Assembly: GCA_964620125.1 (NCBI GenBank)
Contig: CAZUGQ010000012.1
Span: 1 to 64,000 of the forward strand
Source of the DNA: OLB6 sp964620125
GTDB taxonomy: Bacteria; Bacteroidota; Ignavibacteria; Kapaibacteriales; Kapaibacteriaceae
DNA length: 64,000 bases
Direction of reading: 5' to 3'
In this document: positions 1-8,499 of the stretch, one piece after another
Layout of the letters: each line of letters starts with the position of its first letter
How positions within the stretch are numbered: the first letter of the stretch is position 1
The notes under the pieces: model-generated
The model's database searches: none
The model's input: the letters and a program-made list of their open reading frames with translations, nothing else
Told to the model about the DNA's origin: nothing
Position numbers and translations under genes: made by a program

Positions 1-193
1 TGTTGTTGTGGAGGGTCCCGCCGAGGTCTCGTACATACGTGCACGTACTTGTCTCCCCAGTCTGCCAGCTCCACTTCACCTCCATCTCGATGGCTTGCGA
101 GCCGTCGAACTCTACGGGGTCGAGAAGTTGTGCGTGAACCGCTGCGTGCACCAGGTGCGAAAAAACAACAGCAACGACGATGCGATGCTTCAT
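1..193 (-). CDS. Secreted protein of unknown function, N-terminal fragment
   Basis: The minus strand is open from an ATG at 193 to the window edge, giving the first 64 residues of a protein whose remainder lies outside. The N-terminus (MKHRIVVAVVFSH...) has a basic start, a hydrophobic stretch and an Ala-X-Ala-like site around AVHA-Q, which reads as a Sec signal peptide cleaved after about residue 22. The mature start is acidic and contains a WSWQTGE segment. No family can be assigned from so short a piece. It is divergent from csaA, with about 180 bp between the two starts. The open frame and signal peptide are seen; secretion is inferred. Confidence 0.6.
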   Translation of the reverse strand, partial: MKHRIVVAVVFSHLVHAAVHAQLLDPVEFDGSQAIEMEVKWSWQTGETSTCTYVRDLGGTLHNN

Positions 194-373
194 ATCGAAT
201 CAACCCTCAAACAGTAGAACCTGGCGTGGGACTGGCGGAAACTAGAAAATGTTGGGTTCGCGGAGATGTTGGGGTTGCAGTGGGAATCGAGTTGTGGAGA
301 TACCGAGACGATGGCTGTATTATCAACGATGGGCCTGCATATTCGCCCCATACATTTAGATCAGGGGGTAGCC

Positions 374-706
374 ATGTCCACAATCACGTGGGAGCAGTTT
401 AGCATAGTTGAGTTTCGAGCAGGCACGATCGTGCAAGCGGAGGTATTCCCCGAAGCCCGAAAGCCCGCCTACAAACTGTGGATCGACGTAGGCGGAGAAG
501 TCCGCACGTCGTCGGCGCAGGTCACGATGCTCTACAAACCTCACGAGCTCGTTGGCAGGCAAGTGTTGTGTGTGTGCAACTTCGAGCCCAAACGCGTTGG
601 CACCTTTACAAGCGAAGTGTTGGTGTGCGGCTTTTATCGCGAGGATGGATCTGTTGTATTGGCTGTGCCCGACAAGCCGGTGCACAACGGGGCACGGCTT
701 GGGTAG
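374..706 (+). CDS. csaA: CsaA-type tRNA-binding domain protein
   Basis: This 110-residue protein matches the CsaA family, a stand-alone OB-fold tRNA-binding domain related to the C-terminal domain of methionyl-tRNA synthetase. CsaA has been described as an export-related chaperone in Bacillus. Family features visible are an early FRAGTIVQAE strand, the NFEPKRVGTFTSEVLVCG block (family pattern N-F-x-P-(K/R)-x-(I/V)-...-S-E-V-L) and a C-terminal NGARLG. The length is typical. The start at 374 is chosen because an AGGGGG ribosome binding site ends about six bases upstream and the family begins with this short lead; a longer in-frame extension to 266 has no such support. It is a single gene, divergent from the secreted-protein gene on its left. 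Confidence 0.88.
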   Translation: MSTITWEQFSIVEFRAGTIVQAEVFPEARKPAYKLWIDVGGEVRTSSAQVTMLYKPHELVGRQVLCVCNFEPKRVGTFTSEVLVCGFYREDGSVVLAVPDKPVHNGARLG

Positions 707-731
707 GACGCGAGTACCGGAACTCTATAAT

Positions 732-770
732 GAAAAAAAGCGCGGAGTCCCAACCTGAGACTCCGCGCTA
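732..770 (-). terminator. Rho-independent terminator of the acidic repeat gene
   Basis: A perfect 11-bp stem (AGCGCGGAGTC paired with GACTCCGCGCT, 739-749 and 759-769) encloses a 9-nt loop. Read on the minus strand it is followed directly by seven T residues, the classical intrinsic terminator form. It lies 23 bp downstream of the stop codon of the acidic repeat gene. In the plus direction there is no T tract, so it is unlikely to stop csaA transcription. Confidence 0.9.
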
Positions 771-792
771 CATCAATTCTTTCGTAACGCAA

Positions 793-1056
793 TTACTCGG
801 CGTCAGCTTCACTGCCACTGTCGTCACCGGCTTCGTCGTCACCAGCCTCGTCATCAGCAGCTTCGTCCTCACCAGCTTCATCGTCAGCAGCTTCGTCGTC
901 ACCAGCTTCGTCGTCACCAGCTTCGTCATCACCGGCTTCGTCACCGTCTTCGCCTTCCATCGAGATCTCATCAATGATCTCATCCGATTCTACGATCTCA
1001 TCAACGGCAAGCACGTCTTCCGTGCCTTCCACGAGTTCGTTTTCTTGGTCTGCCAT
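793..1056 (-). CDS. Small highly acidic repeat protein of unknown function
   Basis: An 87-residue protein made almost entirely of Asp, Glu, Gly and Ala. Residues 1-35 are an acidic non-repetitive lead (MADQENELVEG...), and residues 36-80 consist of about nine imperfect copies of the pentapeptide D-E-A-G/A-D/E. It has no signal peptide, membrane segment or cysteine. The ATG at 1056 is preceded by a GGGAG site about eight bases upstream; a longer frame to 1110 lacks one. A strong terminator follows. The composition predicts an intrinsically disordered polyanion with a pI near 3. Function is unknown; acidic tails of this kind can bind cations, histone-like proteins or ribosomal proteins, but nothing here decides. 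The good start, terminator and consistent frame argue that it is a real gene. Confidence 0.7.
   Translation of the reverse strand: MADQENELVEGTEDVLAVDEIVESDEIIDEISMEGEDGDEAGDDEAGDDEAGDDEAADDEAGEDEAADDEAGDDEAGDDSGSEADAE
815..948. repeat. 15-bp tandem repeats inside the acidic protein gene
   Basis: Imperfect 15-bp units of the form GCTTCGTCGTCACCA run head to tail for about nine copies. They encode the D-E-A-G-D pentapeptides on the minus strand. Because the unit is a multiple of three, copy-number change would lengthen or shorten the protein without breaking the frame. Confidence 0.8.
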
Positions 1057-1220
1057 ACAAGTACTCCCTGAATAAGTTGGGTGGTGAAAAAAGGAACAAA
1101 AACACAACAAGACTTTGTGCAGGCAAATCTATTCGGCACCTACTGCTACGTCAACAACAGCACCCAACGAAAATGGAATGTCAACAGAACTTTATACCCA
1201 CCCCCTGCTCCATACATAAC

Positions 1221-1310
1221 ATACACTACACTACACTCCTCTACTCTACCTTATTCTGAATTCTACCCTACCCTACCCTACTCTACTCTACCCTACCCTC
1301 CCTTCCCTCA
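1221..1310. repeat. Low-complexity CTACT/TACCC pentamer tract
   Basis: The plus strand is almost free of G and is built from 5-bp units that drift from ACACT through CTACT to TACCC. It lies in the 348-bp non-coding gap between the acidic gene and tRNA-Leu and adjoins the 9-bp tandem repeat. No gene or clear promoter was recognised in this gap. Confidence 0.75.
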
Positions 1311-1323
1311 ACCCCTCATCTCA

Positions 1324-1386
1324 AGTCCCTCAAGTCCCTCTAGTCCCTCTAGTCCCTCCAGTCCCTCCAGTCCCTCTAGTCCCTCC
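1324..1386. repeat. Seven tandem copies of a 9-bp unit, AGTCCCTCN
   Basis: Units begin at 1324, 1333, 1342, 1351, 1360, 1369 and 1378 and differ only at the ninth base (A, T or C). The array ends 18 bp before tRNA-Leu. The unit is too short and has no spacers, so this is not a CRISPR. The pyrimidine/purine strand asymmetry continues from the neighbouring pentamer tract. Confidence 0.9.
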
Positions 1387-1404
1387 GTATCTTCGCATCC
1401 CCAC

Positions 1405-1486
1405 GCGGAAGTGGCGGAATTGGCAGACGCACCAGACTTAGGATCTGGCGGGGCAACTCGTGAGAGTTCGAGTCTCTCCTTCCGCA
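1405..1486 (+). tRNA. tRNA-Leu (anticodon UAG)
   Basis: The acceptor arms GCGGAAG (1405-1411) and CTTCCGC (1479-1485) pair perfectly, with discriminator A at 1486. The anticodon arm CCAGA-CTTAGGA-TCTGG gives anticodon TAG, reading CUN leucine codons. There is a long variable arm (class II), a D arm with GG followed by CAGACGC, and a T loop TTCGAGT. The 3' CCA is not encoded. It ends 23 bp before the trigger factor start, so the two may share a transcript that needs tRNA processing. Confidence 0.96.
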
Positions 1487-1509
1487 CGAATTTTCATTTG
1501 GAGTATTCT

Positions 1510-2766
1510 TTGGAACGTACCATTTCGGTGCTTGATGGATGCAGACGCGAGGTACACATTAACCTTACTCAGTCTGACCTGGAGCCGCACTACAAAGAGG
1601 CATACCTGAGAGCGCAGGCTGAGATCAGCCTGCCAGGATTCCGAAAAGGCAAGGTGCCCATCAGCATCATTCGGCAACGCCTTGGCCGCCAGGTGGAAAG
1701 TGATGCACTTGAAACCATAGCGGATGAGGAGTTCCGCACCTTTGCTCGTGAGGAGCACATCCGTGTTGTTGGTAGTCCGGCTCTAACGGACATACAAAAG
1801 TCGGCCGACGGTGTTGGCTTTGTGATCGAATACGAGGTGTTGCCGGAGGTGCAGCTTGGTGAATACCGCGGTTTAGTTATCGATCGGCCCATTCGTGAAG
1901 TGTCTCCCGAGGACGTACAGCAGGAGATTGACCGAATCCGCCTTCAAGCAGCTTCGTTCGAACCTGCTGATCAGGTAACAGACTCACTGTTCGTTGTTGG
2001 CATCACCATGCATGAGCTGGACAGAGAAACGTCCATGCCCATTATTGGTGCCGAAACACGTGAGCAGAATGTGTTTCTTGACGACGACGACGTTGACATG
2101 CACTTGCGGAACAGCCTGCGGGATGCCACGCTGAACACAACCTTTACCTACGTTGCCGAAACCGAAGACGAGAATGCTCAGCCCCCTTCCTATCGAGTTA
2201 CGGTTACCAATATTCAACGCGTGATTCCCGCCGAACTCACTGATGAACTTGTAGAAAAGATCACAGGTGGCAAGCTGCACAGCGAGCAGGAGCTACGGGC
2301 CGACATTGAACACCAACTCGCAGAATACTTTGCTCGTGCCACCAAGGAAAGAATGGAGAACCAGATCGTGAATCAGTTGGTGCAGGCACACGACTTTAGC
2401 GTGCCCGAGTCTCTCATTCATGCTGTGGTTCACCAACTGTTTGATGACTTTAAAGCCCGGAACGAAGGCGCGCCCGGTTTGGACAAGCTTACTGCGCATG
2501 ATCTGGAGCACGAATTCCGTCCGGCTGCGGAACGCATCGCCAGATGGGAACTCATTCGGCAGAGCATTATCGATGCCGAGCAGATTAACCTTGTTGACGA
2601 TGATTTCGAGGAGGCAGCTTCCAGATATGGTGTATCTGCCGATCAGATTCGGTTGGCCACGCGGCAAAACCGCGGCCTGGCAGACCAGTTGCTTGCAGAC
2701 AAGGTGATGGCTACACTTTTAGACTATGCCATTGTGAACGACGTTAATGTGGCGTCAACTCCATAG
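1510..2766 (+). CDS. tig: Trigger factor, ribosome-associated chaperone
   Basis: The 418-residue product is trigger factor, which binds ribosomal protein uL23 at the exit tunnel and shields nascent chains. The N-terminal domain carries the ribosome-docking signature as LPGFRKGKVP (about residues 41-50). The middle PPIase domain is divergent, with an acidic DDDD stretch, and a helical C-terminal domain follows (from about residue 250). The start is a TTG at 1510: no in-frame ATG or GTG lies before the conserved region, and GGAG at 1500-1503 sits six bases upstream. It starts just 23 bp after tRNA-Leu and is followed by clpP and clpX in the common tig-clpP-clpX order, which links nascent-chain folding with ATP-dependent proteolysis. 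Confidence 0.95.
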   Translation: MERTISVLDGCRREVHINLTQSDLEPHYKEAYLRAQAEISLPGFRKGKVPISIIRQRLGRQVESDALETIADEEFRTFAREEHIRVVGSPALTDIQKSADGVGFVIEYEVLPEVQLGEYRGLVIDRPIREVSPEDVQQEIDRIRLQAASFEPADQVTDSLFVVGITMHELDRETSMPIIGAETREQNVFLDDDDVDMHLRNSLRDATLNTTFTYVAETEDENAQPPSYRVTVTNIQRVIPAELTDELVEKITGGKLHSEQELRADIEHQLAEYFARATKERMENQIVNQLVQAHDFSVPESLIHAVVHQLFDDFKARNEGAPGLDKLTAHDLEHEFRPAAERIARWELIRQSIIDAEQINLVDDDFEEAASRYGVSADQIRLATRQNRGLADQLLADKVMATLLDYAIVNDVNVASTP

Positions 2767-2852
2767 CTGGGCCCGGTAACGGTGCTCCAGTACGTGGCGG
2801 CAGGCAATTGCCGTTGGTGATTTGTGAACTTGTACCTAAAGGAATCAGCCAG

Positions 2853-3458
2853 ATGAACTCGCAGCTAGTGCCGATGGTCGTAGAGCAAACAAGCCGCGGA
2901 GAGCGCGCCTACGACATTTATTCCCGCCTTCTTAAAGAACGCATCGTATTCATTGGCACGCCGATTGATGACTACGTTGCCAGCTTGACCATTGCGCAGT
3001 TGCTGTTTCTGCAGAGTGAGGATCCGAACAAGGACATCTCCGTGTACATCAACTCGCCTGGCGGCAGCGTGTCGGCTGGCATGGCTATTTACGACACCAT
3101 GCAGTTTGTGAAACCCGATGTTTCTACGATCTGCGTGGGGATGGCAGCTTCCATGGCACAGGTACTGTTATGTGCCGGTGCTGCGGGAAAACGATACGCT
3201 TTGCCACACGCTCGCGTGATGATGCACCAGCCACATGGTGGCTCGCAAGGGCAGGCGTCGGACATCGAGATCTACACCAAGGAGATGCTTCGCACACGGG
3301 ACATGCTGTACAACATCATTGCGCAGCATACCGGTAAGGACTACGAAACCATCAAGCGAGATGCTGACCGCGACAACTGGATGACATCCAAAGAAGCACT
3401 CGACTACGGATTGGTTGACAAGATCCTTGAGCGAACACCTTCTACTGGCGTTGCATAA
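2853..3458 (+). CDS. clpP: ATP-dependent Clp protease proteolytic subunit
   Basis: This 201-residue serine protease forms the double heptameric chamber that degrades substrates fed by ClpX. The catalytic triad is visible as Ser100 in GMAASMAQ, His125 in MMHQPHGG and Asp174 in DADRDNW, at the spacing found in E. coli ClpP. The oxyanion region NSPGGSVSAG is intact. The ATG at 2853 is chosen for the AAAGGA site nine bases upstream and for the family's usual short propeptide; an upstream in-frame start at 2808 would add 15 unconserved residues. It lies between tig and clpX and is probably co-transcribed with them. Confidence 0.97.
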   Translation: MNSQLVPMVVEQTSRGERAYDIYSRLLKERIVFIGTPIDDYVASLTIAQLLFLQSEDPNKDISVYINSPGGSVSAGMAIYDTMQFVKPDVSTICVGMAASMAQVLLCAGAAGKRYALPHARVMMHQPHGGSQGQASDIEIYTKEMLRTRDMLYNIIAQHTGKDYETIKRDADRDNWMTSKEALDYGLVDKILERTPSTGVA

Positions 3459-3488
3459 GTTTCGGATTAGCAACGGGGGAGTATGAAC

Positions 3489-4754
3489 ATGAGTGATTCC
3501 GGACATCCCGAAGAACTTCACTGTTCTTTCTGCGGGCGTAGCTCTCGCGAAGTCACCAGCCTGATTGCGGGCAAAGGTGCATACATGTGCGACATCTGCG
3601 TGCAGAACTCCGTGGAGATCTTGCGCAAGAATCAGCCGCAGGCAACGTTGCGCTCAGACCTAAGCTCTCTGCCGCGTCCATCCGAAATCAAGCATCGCCT
3701 GGACAGCTACGTCATCGGACAGGACCAGGCAAAGGAAGTGCTCTCGGTAGCGGTTTACAACCACTACAAGCGTATTCAGGCAGAAGATCTCGTTAGTCCG
3801 TTTGATGATGTTGAAATCGAGAAAAGCAACATTCTCATGCTGGGCCCAACAGGAACTGGTAAAACCCTGCTTGCCCAAACCCTGGCCAGAATCCTCGATG
3901 TACCGTTTGCTATTGCCGATGCCACTACGCTTACGGAAGCTGGGTACGTGGGCGACGACGTTGAGAGCATCATCGTTAACCTCTTGCAGAATGCTGATTA
4001 CAACGTTGAGCGGGCAGAACGAGGCATTGTCTATGTGGATGAGATTGATAAGATTACCCGCAAGAGCGATTCGGCCTCGATTACTCGCGATGTAAGCGGC
4101 GAAGGAGTTCAACAAGGTCTGCTCAAGATCCTCGAGGGTACGGTTGCCGGCATACCACCAAAAGGCGGCCGCAAACATCCCGAGCAACCTCTCATCTACA
4201 TCAACACCCGGAACATCTTGTTTATCTGCGGTGGTGCCTTCGAAGGCTTGGAAAAGATCATCGCTCGCAGGATGCGCCCATCAACCATCGGCTTCACAGC
4301 GGGCGTTACCGCTACTCTGGAAGAAACGTCACAACTCCTGAAGCATGTTGAACCGGACGACCTCATGAAGTTTGGCTTCATCCCGGAATTCATTGGCAGA
4401 CTGCCTGTGGTTACGGCACTGAATCCACTCAGTGACGAAGCAATGATGGACATCCTTACCAATCCGCGCAATGCCCTGGTGAAGCAGTATCAAAAACTCA
4501 TGCTTCTAGAAGGCATACAGGTTGAGTTTGAAGTCGAAGCCCTGGCTGCAATCGTGGCACGGGCAAAGGCTCGGCGTACTGGAGCACGTGGTTTGCGTGG
4601 CGTTCTGGAAGAGATCATGAACCCCATCATGTACAAGCTGCCCGACGTTGGCAATGTTCGTAAGTGCGTGATCACGCGCGATGTAGTAGAGCGCGGCGTA
4701 ATGCCCATGCTGGAGTTGCAGGAAACTACGAAGTCGTCTCGATCCCGCGCCTAA
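3489..4754 (+). CDS. clpX: ATP-dependent Clp protease ATP-binding subunit ClpX
   Basis: The 421-residue AAA+ unfoldase delivers tagged proteins to ClpP. Visible parts in order: an N-terminal zinc-binding domain with Cys12, Cys15, Cys34 and Cys37; Walker A GPTGTGKT (119-126); pore loop GYVGDDVE; Walker B with DEID (184-187); the IGF tripeptide that docks on ClpP; and sensor 2 in ARGLRG. The second ATG (3489) is favoured because GGGGGAG (3475-3481) lies seven bases before it but only one base before the ATG at 3483. It is convergent with the next gene, with a 13-bp gap. Confidence 0.97.
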   Translation: MSDSGHPEELHCSFCGRSSREVTSLIAGKGAYMCDICVQNSVEILRKNQPQATLRSDLSSLPRPSEIKHRLDSYVIGQDQAKEVLSVAVYNHYKRIQAEDLVSPFDDVEIEKSNILMLGPTGTGKTLLAQTLARILDVPFAIADATTLTEAGYVGDDVESIIVNLLQNADYNVERAERGIVYVDEIDKITRKSDSASITRDVSGEGVQQGLLKILEGTVAGIPPKGGRKHPEQPLIYINTRNILFICGGAFEGLEKIIARRMRPSTIGFTAGVTATLEETSQLLKHVEPDDLMKFGFIPEFIGRLPVVTALNPLSDEAMMDILTNPRNALVKQYQKLMLLEGIQVEFEVEALAAIVARAKARRTGARGLRGVLEEIMNPIMYKLPDVGNVRKCVITRDVVERGVMPMLELQETTKSSRSRA

Positions 4755-4767
4755 CGGCTTCGGGCTG

Positions 4768-7700
4768 CTACTTAGGCATCCTATATACTACTGCCGTTTG
4801 CACGCCATCTGGCAGAATGATCACTGCAGTTACTGGTCCACTACCAGCTTCTGGTGCCCCTACAACCGTTGTCTGCTGTGGTGCAACATCTGCTTGCATA
4901 CACTCAAGCAGCACACCTTCGATCGAATACCAGCACACACGTGCCGTGCCACGTGCAAATCCAATAAGCCGAATGGCAGATTCCTGCACGTCCACACCAG
5001 CAAACATCGAATTGGAAACCTGCACTCTGCGCTGGTCAAGTGCACAATAGTCTGCAGTAATCAGACCGCTGTGAACCCGCATGTGGTGCAAACCATCAAC
5101 GAAGTCAACGAGCTCTACGCCGATGTTTGCTCTGTTGAGAGGCCCAAGCAGAACATCGGCATCTACAACGGCCAGTAGAGCATTGCCAACATTGGGTAAA
5201 CCGGTTGTAGACATTGTAACGCCGTTCTGATCCACACTTGCCAAAGCCCCCTGCAACTGACCAGTCACCGTTGTTTGATAGCGCACCAACGATGGATCTG
5301 TTGTGAGCCGGATGGTAGTGGGCGAGTTGTACGCGGCGATGATCGTACTCAATTCCTCTGTTGTAAGCCTGGACCGCTCGTCAGATTCCATGTGCAGAGA
5401 TACTGGTGAGAGCTGGCCAACATAGCCACGAGCCGTGTCGGCCCAGATCGTGCCACATGCGATACCGGTGATACCCATTCGCACGGTTGTGTCCTGTGGA
5501 GTGAACCAATCAGCATCGGTGTCGAACACACATTCACATTGTTGCTGCCCAAGAACGGCAGGAGCGAACACCACTGGCACTTTGATCATTGCACCACTGT
5601 CAATGGTGATGGGAAGGGGCTGTGGTATTGTGAAGTCGGCCGAACCATTACACGAGATCCCTGTGATTACAACGGGCTCGTTCCCCAGATTGCGCATCAC
5701 GAGCAAGGTGTCGGACTCAGCACCAACACATAGCCGACCACGTTGCACATCGTGCCTCTCAACATCCAAAAGTGGTTGCACCCCGTAGGCTTGAACTCGA
5801 ATAGGCTGCACGGGCGTGCACAACTGTTCAGCAAACTGCACTGTAGCAAGTGCCTGCCGAAGGCCAATTGCCTGTGGAGCTGCAAAGAGCAATAGCAGTA
5901 CAGACTGCCCTTGAGCAAGTGAATGTGGTAATGTGTTCGGTGGATCGGCCGTGCAGTAGAAATCGCCTGCATGTTGTCCGCTGAATGTTACTCCTGCGAC
6001 CGTCACCGGAATGGTGCCAGTATTGGTAATCAGTATGCTTTGTGATGCAGTGGCCACCGCCCAATTCACTCGTATCCTACCAGCATCGACACTTACTGGC
6101 ACGGTAACGGACCGATCGGCCACCGTTCCAACCACAACAACCGTTCTATCGCCCCCTTCCTGACTGTACACGCGAAACTCACTCGCGAATGGACCGAGTG
6201 TGTTACGGTTTACCGCAAGGCCAAGGCTCACAGAACTGCGAGCGCCAATGAGGAAGGCCGACTGTGGACTGATCTGTAGGGTATCAAGTCCTGTTTGGCG
6301 AACGGAGTCAATAAGCACATCACAACCAGATGTGTTTATCAATCGAAAGAAAGATGCATCAGCCACTCCAGGACATATCGTATCCAAGAACACGGTATCG
6401 GCCAAGAGATCGTACCCTGGCTTGTCTACAACAACCTTCATCGGCACACGCAACACATTCGGTCGGGCCGGTGTGGTAATCTCCAGCTCTCCTACATACG
6501 TGCCCGGGGTTGTTGATGAAGCTGCAACGAACACTTGGCCACGGCCACCACGTTGCACAACCTGTGGCATGAGTGTGCGACCACCAACCGTAAAAACACC
6601 GCCAGCATCGTTAGAAAGCCGAACGTTGGTGAGTGTGGCATCACATCCGCCGATATTCTGCACTTGCATCGAATCGATGGCAGTATCTCGCACACAAATT
6701 GTTGGTAGCACCAGCGTGTCGGACGCAAGGAGAGCGGTTACCTCTGCATGTTTACCAACGATGGTGATGGTTGCAGTATCGACTACCTCAACCCAGGTGG
6801 TATCACCATCACGCAAGGACTCCCAGTCACGTACTACGATCCGAACCTGGACATCTGTTTGCTGCTCCAAGAGAGGTGCACTTTCTACCATGATGTACCC
6901 AGTACCATCGGCTGGTAATAAAGGCAGTGGTGTGAGAATGGTGGCAGGGGGCTGACCAGTGGGGGCAACAATGGTAGCCTGATACACGGGCAAACAACGA
7001 ATGCCGAACAGCTCTACGGGTAAAGCGAACGTGTCTTTCGATCCAGGACACACCGGTAACGATACCGTATTCTTTGCCACTATGGAAGCGAGAATTCCTG
7101 GTACCTCGACGCATACGGTGTCTCGCAAAATCGTATCAGCTCCTGCATCCACAAAGGCAATAGGCACGGCATAGCTCGTGGTTTGTAGTCGTGGTCTTGC
7201 TACAAGAGGCAGCACCGTAACACCTGTTTGGTCAGGAAGCAGCGTAGATGGTATTACGGGAATTGAGGTGAGCACTGGCTGCAGTCCTTGTGGCAGTGCT
7301 CCGATGACCAGTTGCAGACCTGTAATCGTGGAGGTTCCAGTATTTGTTGCTAGGTACAAACTTGCCACTGTGTCGGGAGAGTATGGTTTGTATCCCTGCT
7401 TGCCGCAGGTATCTTCGATAGCTGTTGAAACAGTGAGGCATGTGCCTGGTCCAGCTACGCCTATACTTCCCCCCCCTCCACCTCCGCCGCCACCGGAGCC
7501 TGTGCCGTAGGCCACTACCAACGAATCAACCAGTCCTATCTCGGTTGCTGCAACCAAGCGGCGTGCACGAGCTGCCAATTGCTGCTGCTCCCAAAGGAGT
7601 AGAATGGCACTATCGGTAAAGCTTAGTCCAGAGGGTGTTCGTTCATCCCACAGCACCTTGTACAGACCAGGAATGCCCGTACTGTTATCATCAACCCAGT

Positions 7701-8499
7701 TGCCAAACAGGAACCGATCGGGCTCAATGAGTTCGCTTGCACGCAGGTTTCCACGTGCTGTAAGGCCTGGTGCTAGTGGTGTGCCTTCGAATGCTATCCA
7801 AAACTCAGGAATGCCAGGAGGGGTTGCCTTGCGGAACTCAGACTCAATGCCTGAATAACCGAAAGCCGTTCCTATCGGAGCCCTGTCATTGTTACCAATC
7901 TTGGTATCCACAAGCATGAGCACACCAACGTTGTGCGCAGCGGCGCCGGCATTTTCAACAGAAGCCGACAAACGGATAAACCCTCCGCTGGGACGTTGCA
8001 CCGGCTCCATAGTGAAGGTTACGCGAATACTGTCACCATTGCCTGCTCGCGCCAAAAAAACGGCGTTGATGCGTGGGCGCTGCTGCACGGTATCTCGAAA
8101 CAGTCGCAGCACCGTAAGGGGATTGGGTGGAGGTGGGAAGTCGGTGGTACGGTCAACCTCGAATGGTAGCTGGAAAACCACGCCATCAACGTTTACATGA
8201 AGGTGCGAAGTGTAGTTCACCGGCCGGTTGCCCGTGCCGTCCTCACGGTAGATGAGGGTCTTGTTTGTTCCTGTGTAGTTAGTCGTTATCGAGAAATGTC
8301 CGTTACTCAATATCTGTGCACTCAACAGGAAGGGTGGTAACTGGTCCACCAAATCCAGCTTCGTTTGTGCATACACTGCAGTCGATAGCAGAAAGCATGT
8401 GGCAAGTATCAACCAGATACTGCGCGCTACTCCTCGTTGCACTCGACGAGGAATGTTAAGGAGCAGTCCTGTGCCCACGGATTGCGTGAGGGGTATCAC
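4768..8499 (-). CDS. Large secreted protein with ASPM/Hydin-like (choice-of-anchor D) repeats
   Basis: A 1243-residue protein with a long signal peptide (hydrophobic segment near residues 28-43, site near VYAQ). It then has a region with a run of nine glycines followed by cysteine-bearing segments, and in the C-terminal half several Ig-like repeats of the ASPM-SPD-2-Hydin / choice-of-anchor D type, for example ITNTGTIPVTVAGV and VMRNLGNEPVVITGI. The last 80 residues (pattern W-Y-S-I-E-G-V-L, ending VVYRMPK) could be a divergent T9SS sorting domain, but this is uncertain. Its start overlaps the stop of the upstream OmpA-type gene (ATGA), so it is the last gene of a three-gene operon. A C8 tract at 7469-7476 encodes part of the glycine run. 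Surface location is inferred. Confidence 0.8.
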   Translation of the reverse strand: MIPLTQSVGTGLLLNIPRRVQRGVARSIWLILATCFLLSTAVYAQTKLDLVDQLPPFLLSAQILSNGHFSITTNYTGTNKTLIYREDGTGNRPVNYTSHLHVNVDGVVFQLPFEVDRTTDFPPPPNPLTVLRLFRDTVQQRPRINAVFLARAGNGDSIRVTFTMEPVQRPSGGFIRLSASVENAGAAAHNVGVLMLVDTKIGNNDRAPIGTAFGYSGIESEFRKATPPGIPEFWIAFEGTPLAPGLTARGNLRASELIEPDRFLFGNWVDDNSTGIPGLYKVLWDERTPSGLSFTDSAILLLWEQQQLAARARRLVAATEIGLVDSLVVAYGTGSGGGGGGGGGSIGVAGPGTCLTVSTAIEDTCGKQGYKPYSPDTVASLYLATNTGTSTITGLQLVIGALPQGLQPVLTSIPVIPSTLLPDQTGVTVLPLVARPRLQTTSYAVPIAFVDAGADTILRDTVCVEVPGILASIVAKNTVSLPVCPGSKDTFALPVELFGIRCLPVYQATIVAPTGQPPATILTPLPLLPADGTGYIMVESAPLLEQQTDVQVRIVVRDWESLRDGDTTWVEVVDTATITIVGKHAEVTALLASDTLVLPTICVRDTAIDSMQVQNIGGCDATLTNVRLSNDAGGVFTVGGRTLMPQVVQRGGRGQVFVAASSTTPGTYVGELEITTPARPNVLRVPMKVVVDKPGYDLLADTVFLDTICPGVADASFFRLINTSGCDVLIDSVRQTGLDTLQISPQSAFLIGARSSVSLGLAVNRNTLGPFASEFRVYSQEGGDRTVVVVGTVADRSVTVPVSVDAGRIRVNWAVATASQSILITNTGTIPVTVAGVTFSGQHAGDFYCTADPPNTLPHSLAQGQSVLLLLFAAPQAIGLRQALATVQFAEQLCTPVQPIRVQAYGVQPLLDVERHDVQRGRLCVGAESDTLLVMRNLGNEPVVITGISCNGSADFTIPQPLPITIDSGAMIKVPVVFAPAVLGQQQCECVFDTDADWFTPQDTTVRMGITGIACGTIWADTARGYVGQLSPVSLHMESDERSRLTTEELSTIIAAYNSPTTIRLTTDPSLVRYQTTVTGQLQGALASVDQNGVTMSTTGLPNVGNALLAVVDADVLLGPLNRANIGVELVDFVDGLHHMRVHSGLITADYCALDQRRVQVSNSMFAGVDVQESAIRLIGFARGTARVCWYSIEGVLLECMQADVAPQQTTVVGAPEAGSGPVTAVIILPDGVQTAVVYRMPK

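Noticed and set aside
478..1071. Plus-strand open frame across the acidic gene
   Set aside because: It is antisense to the D-E-A-G-D repeats and overlaps csaA; its hydrophobic SFVVTSFV repeats are an artefact of reading the repeat in reverse.
1324..1386. Possible CRISPR-like array
   Set aside because: Repeat unit is 9 bp with no spacers and no cas genes near; a simple tandem repeat.
1081..1509. Continuous open frame running from 1081 through the repeats and tRNA-Leu into trigger factor
   Set aside because: The frame is open only because the tract is pyrimidine rich; it would place a tRNA inside a coding region and has no family resemblance. The trigger factor start with its own ribosome site is at 1510.
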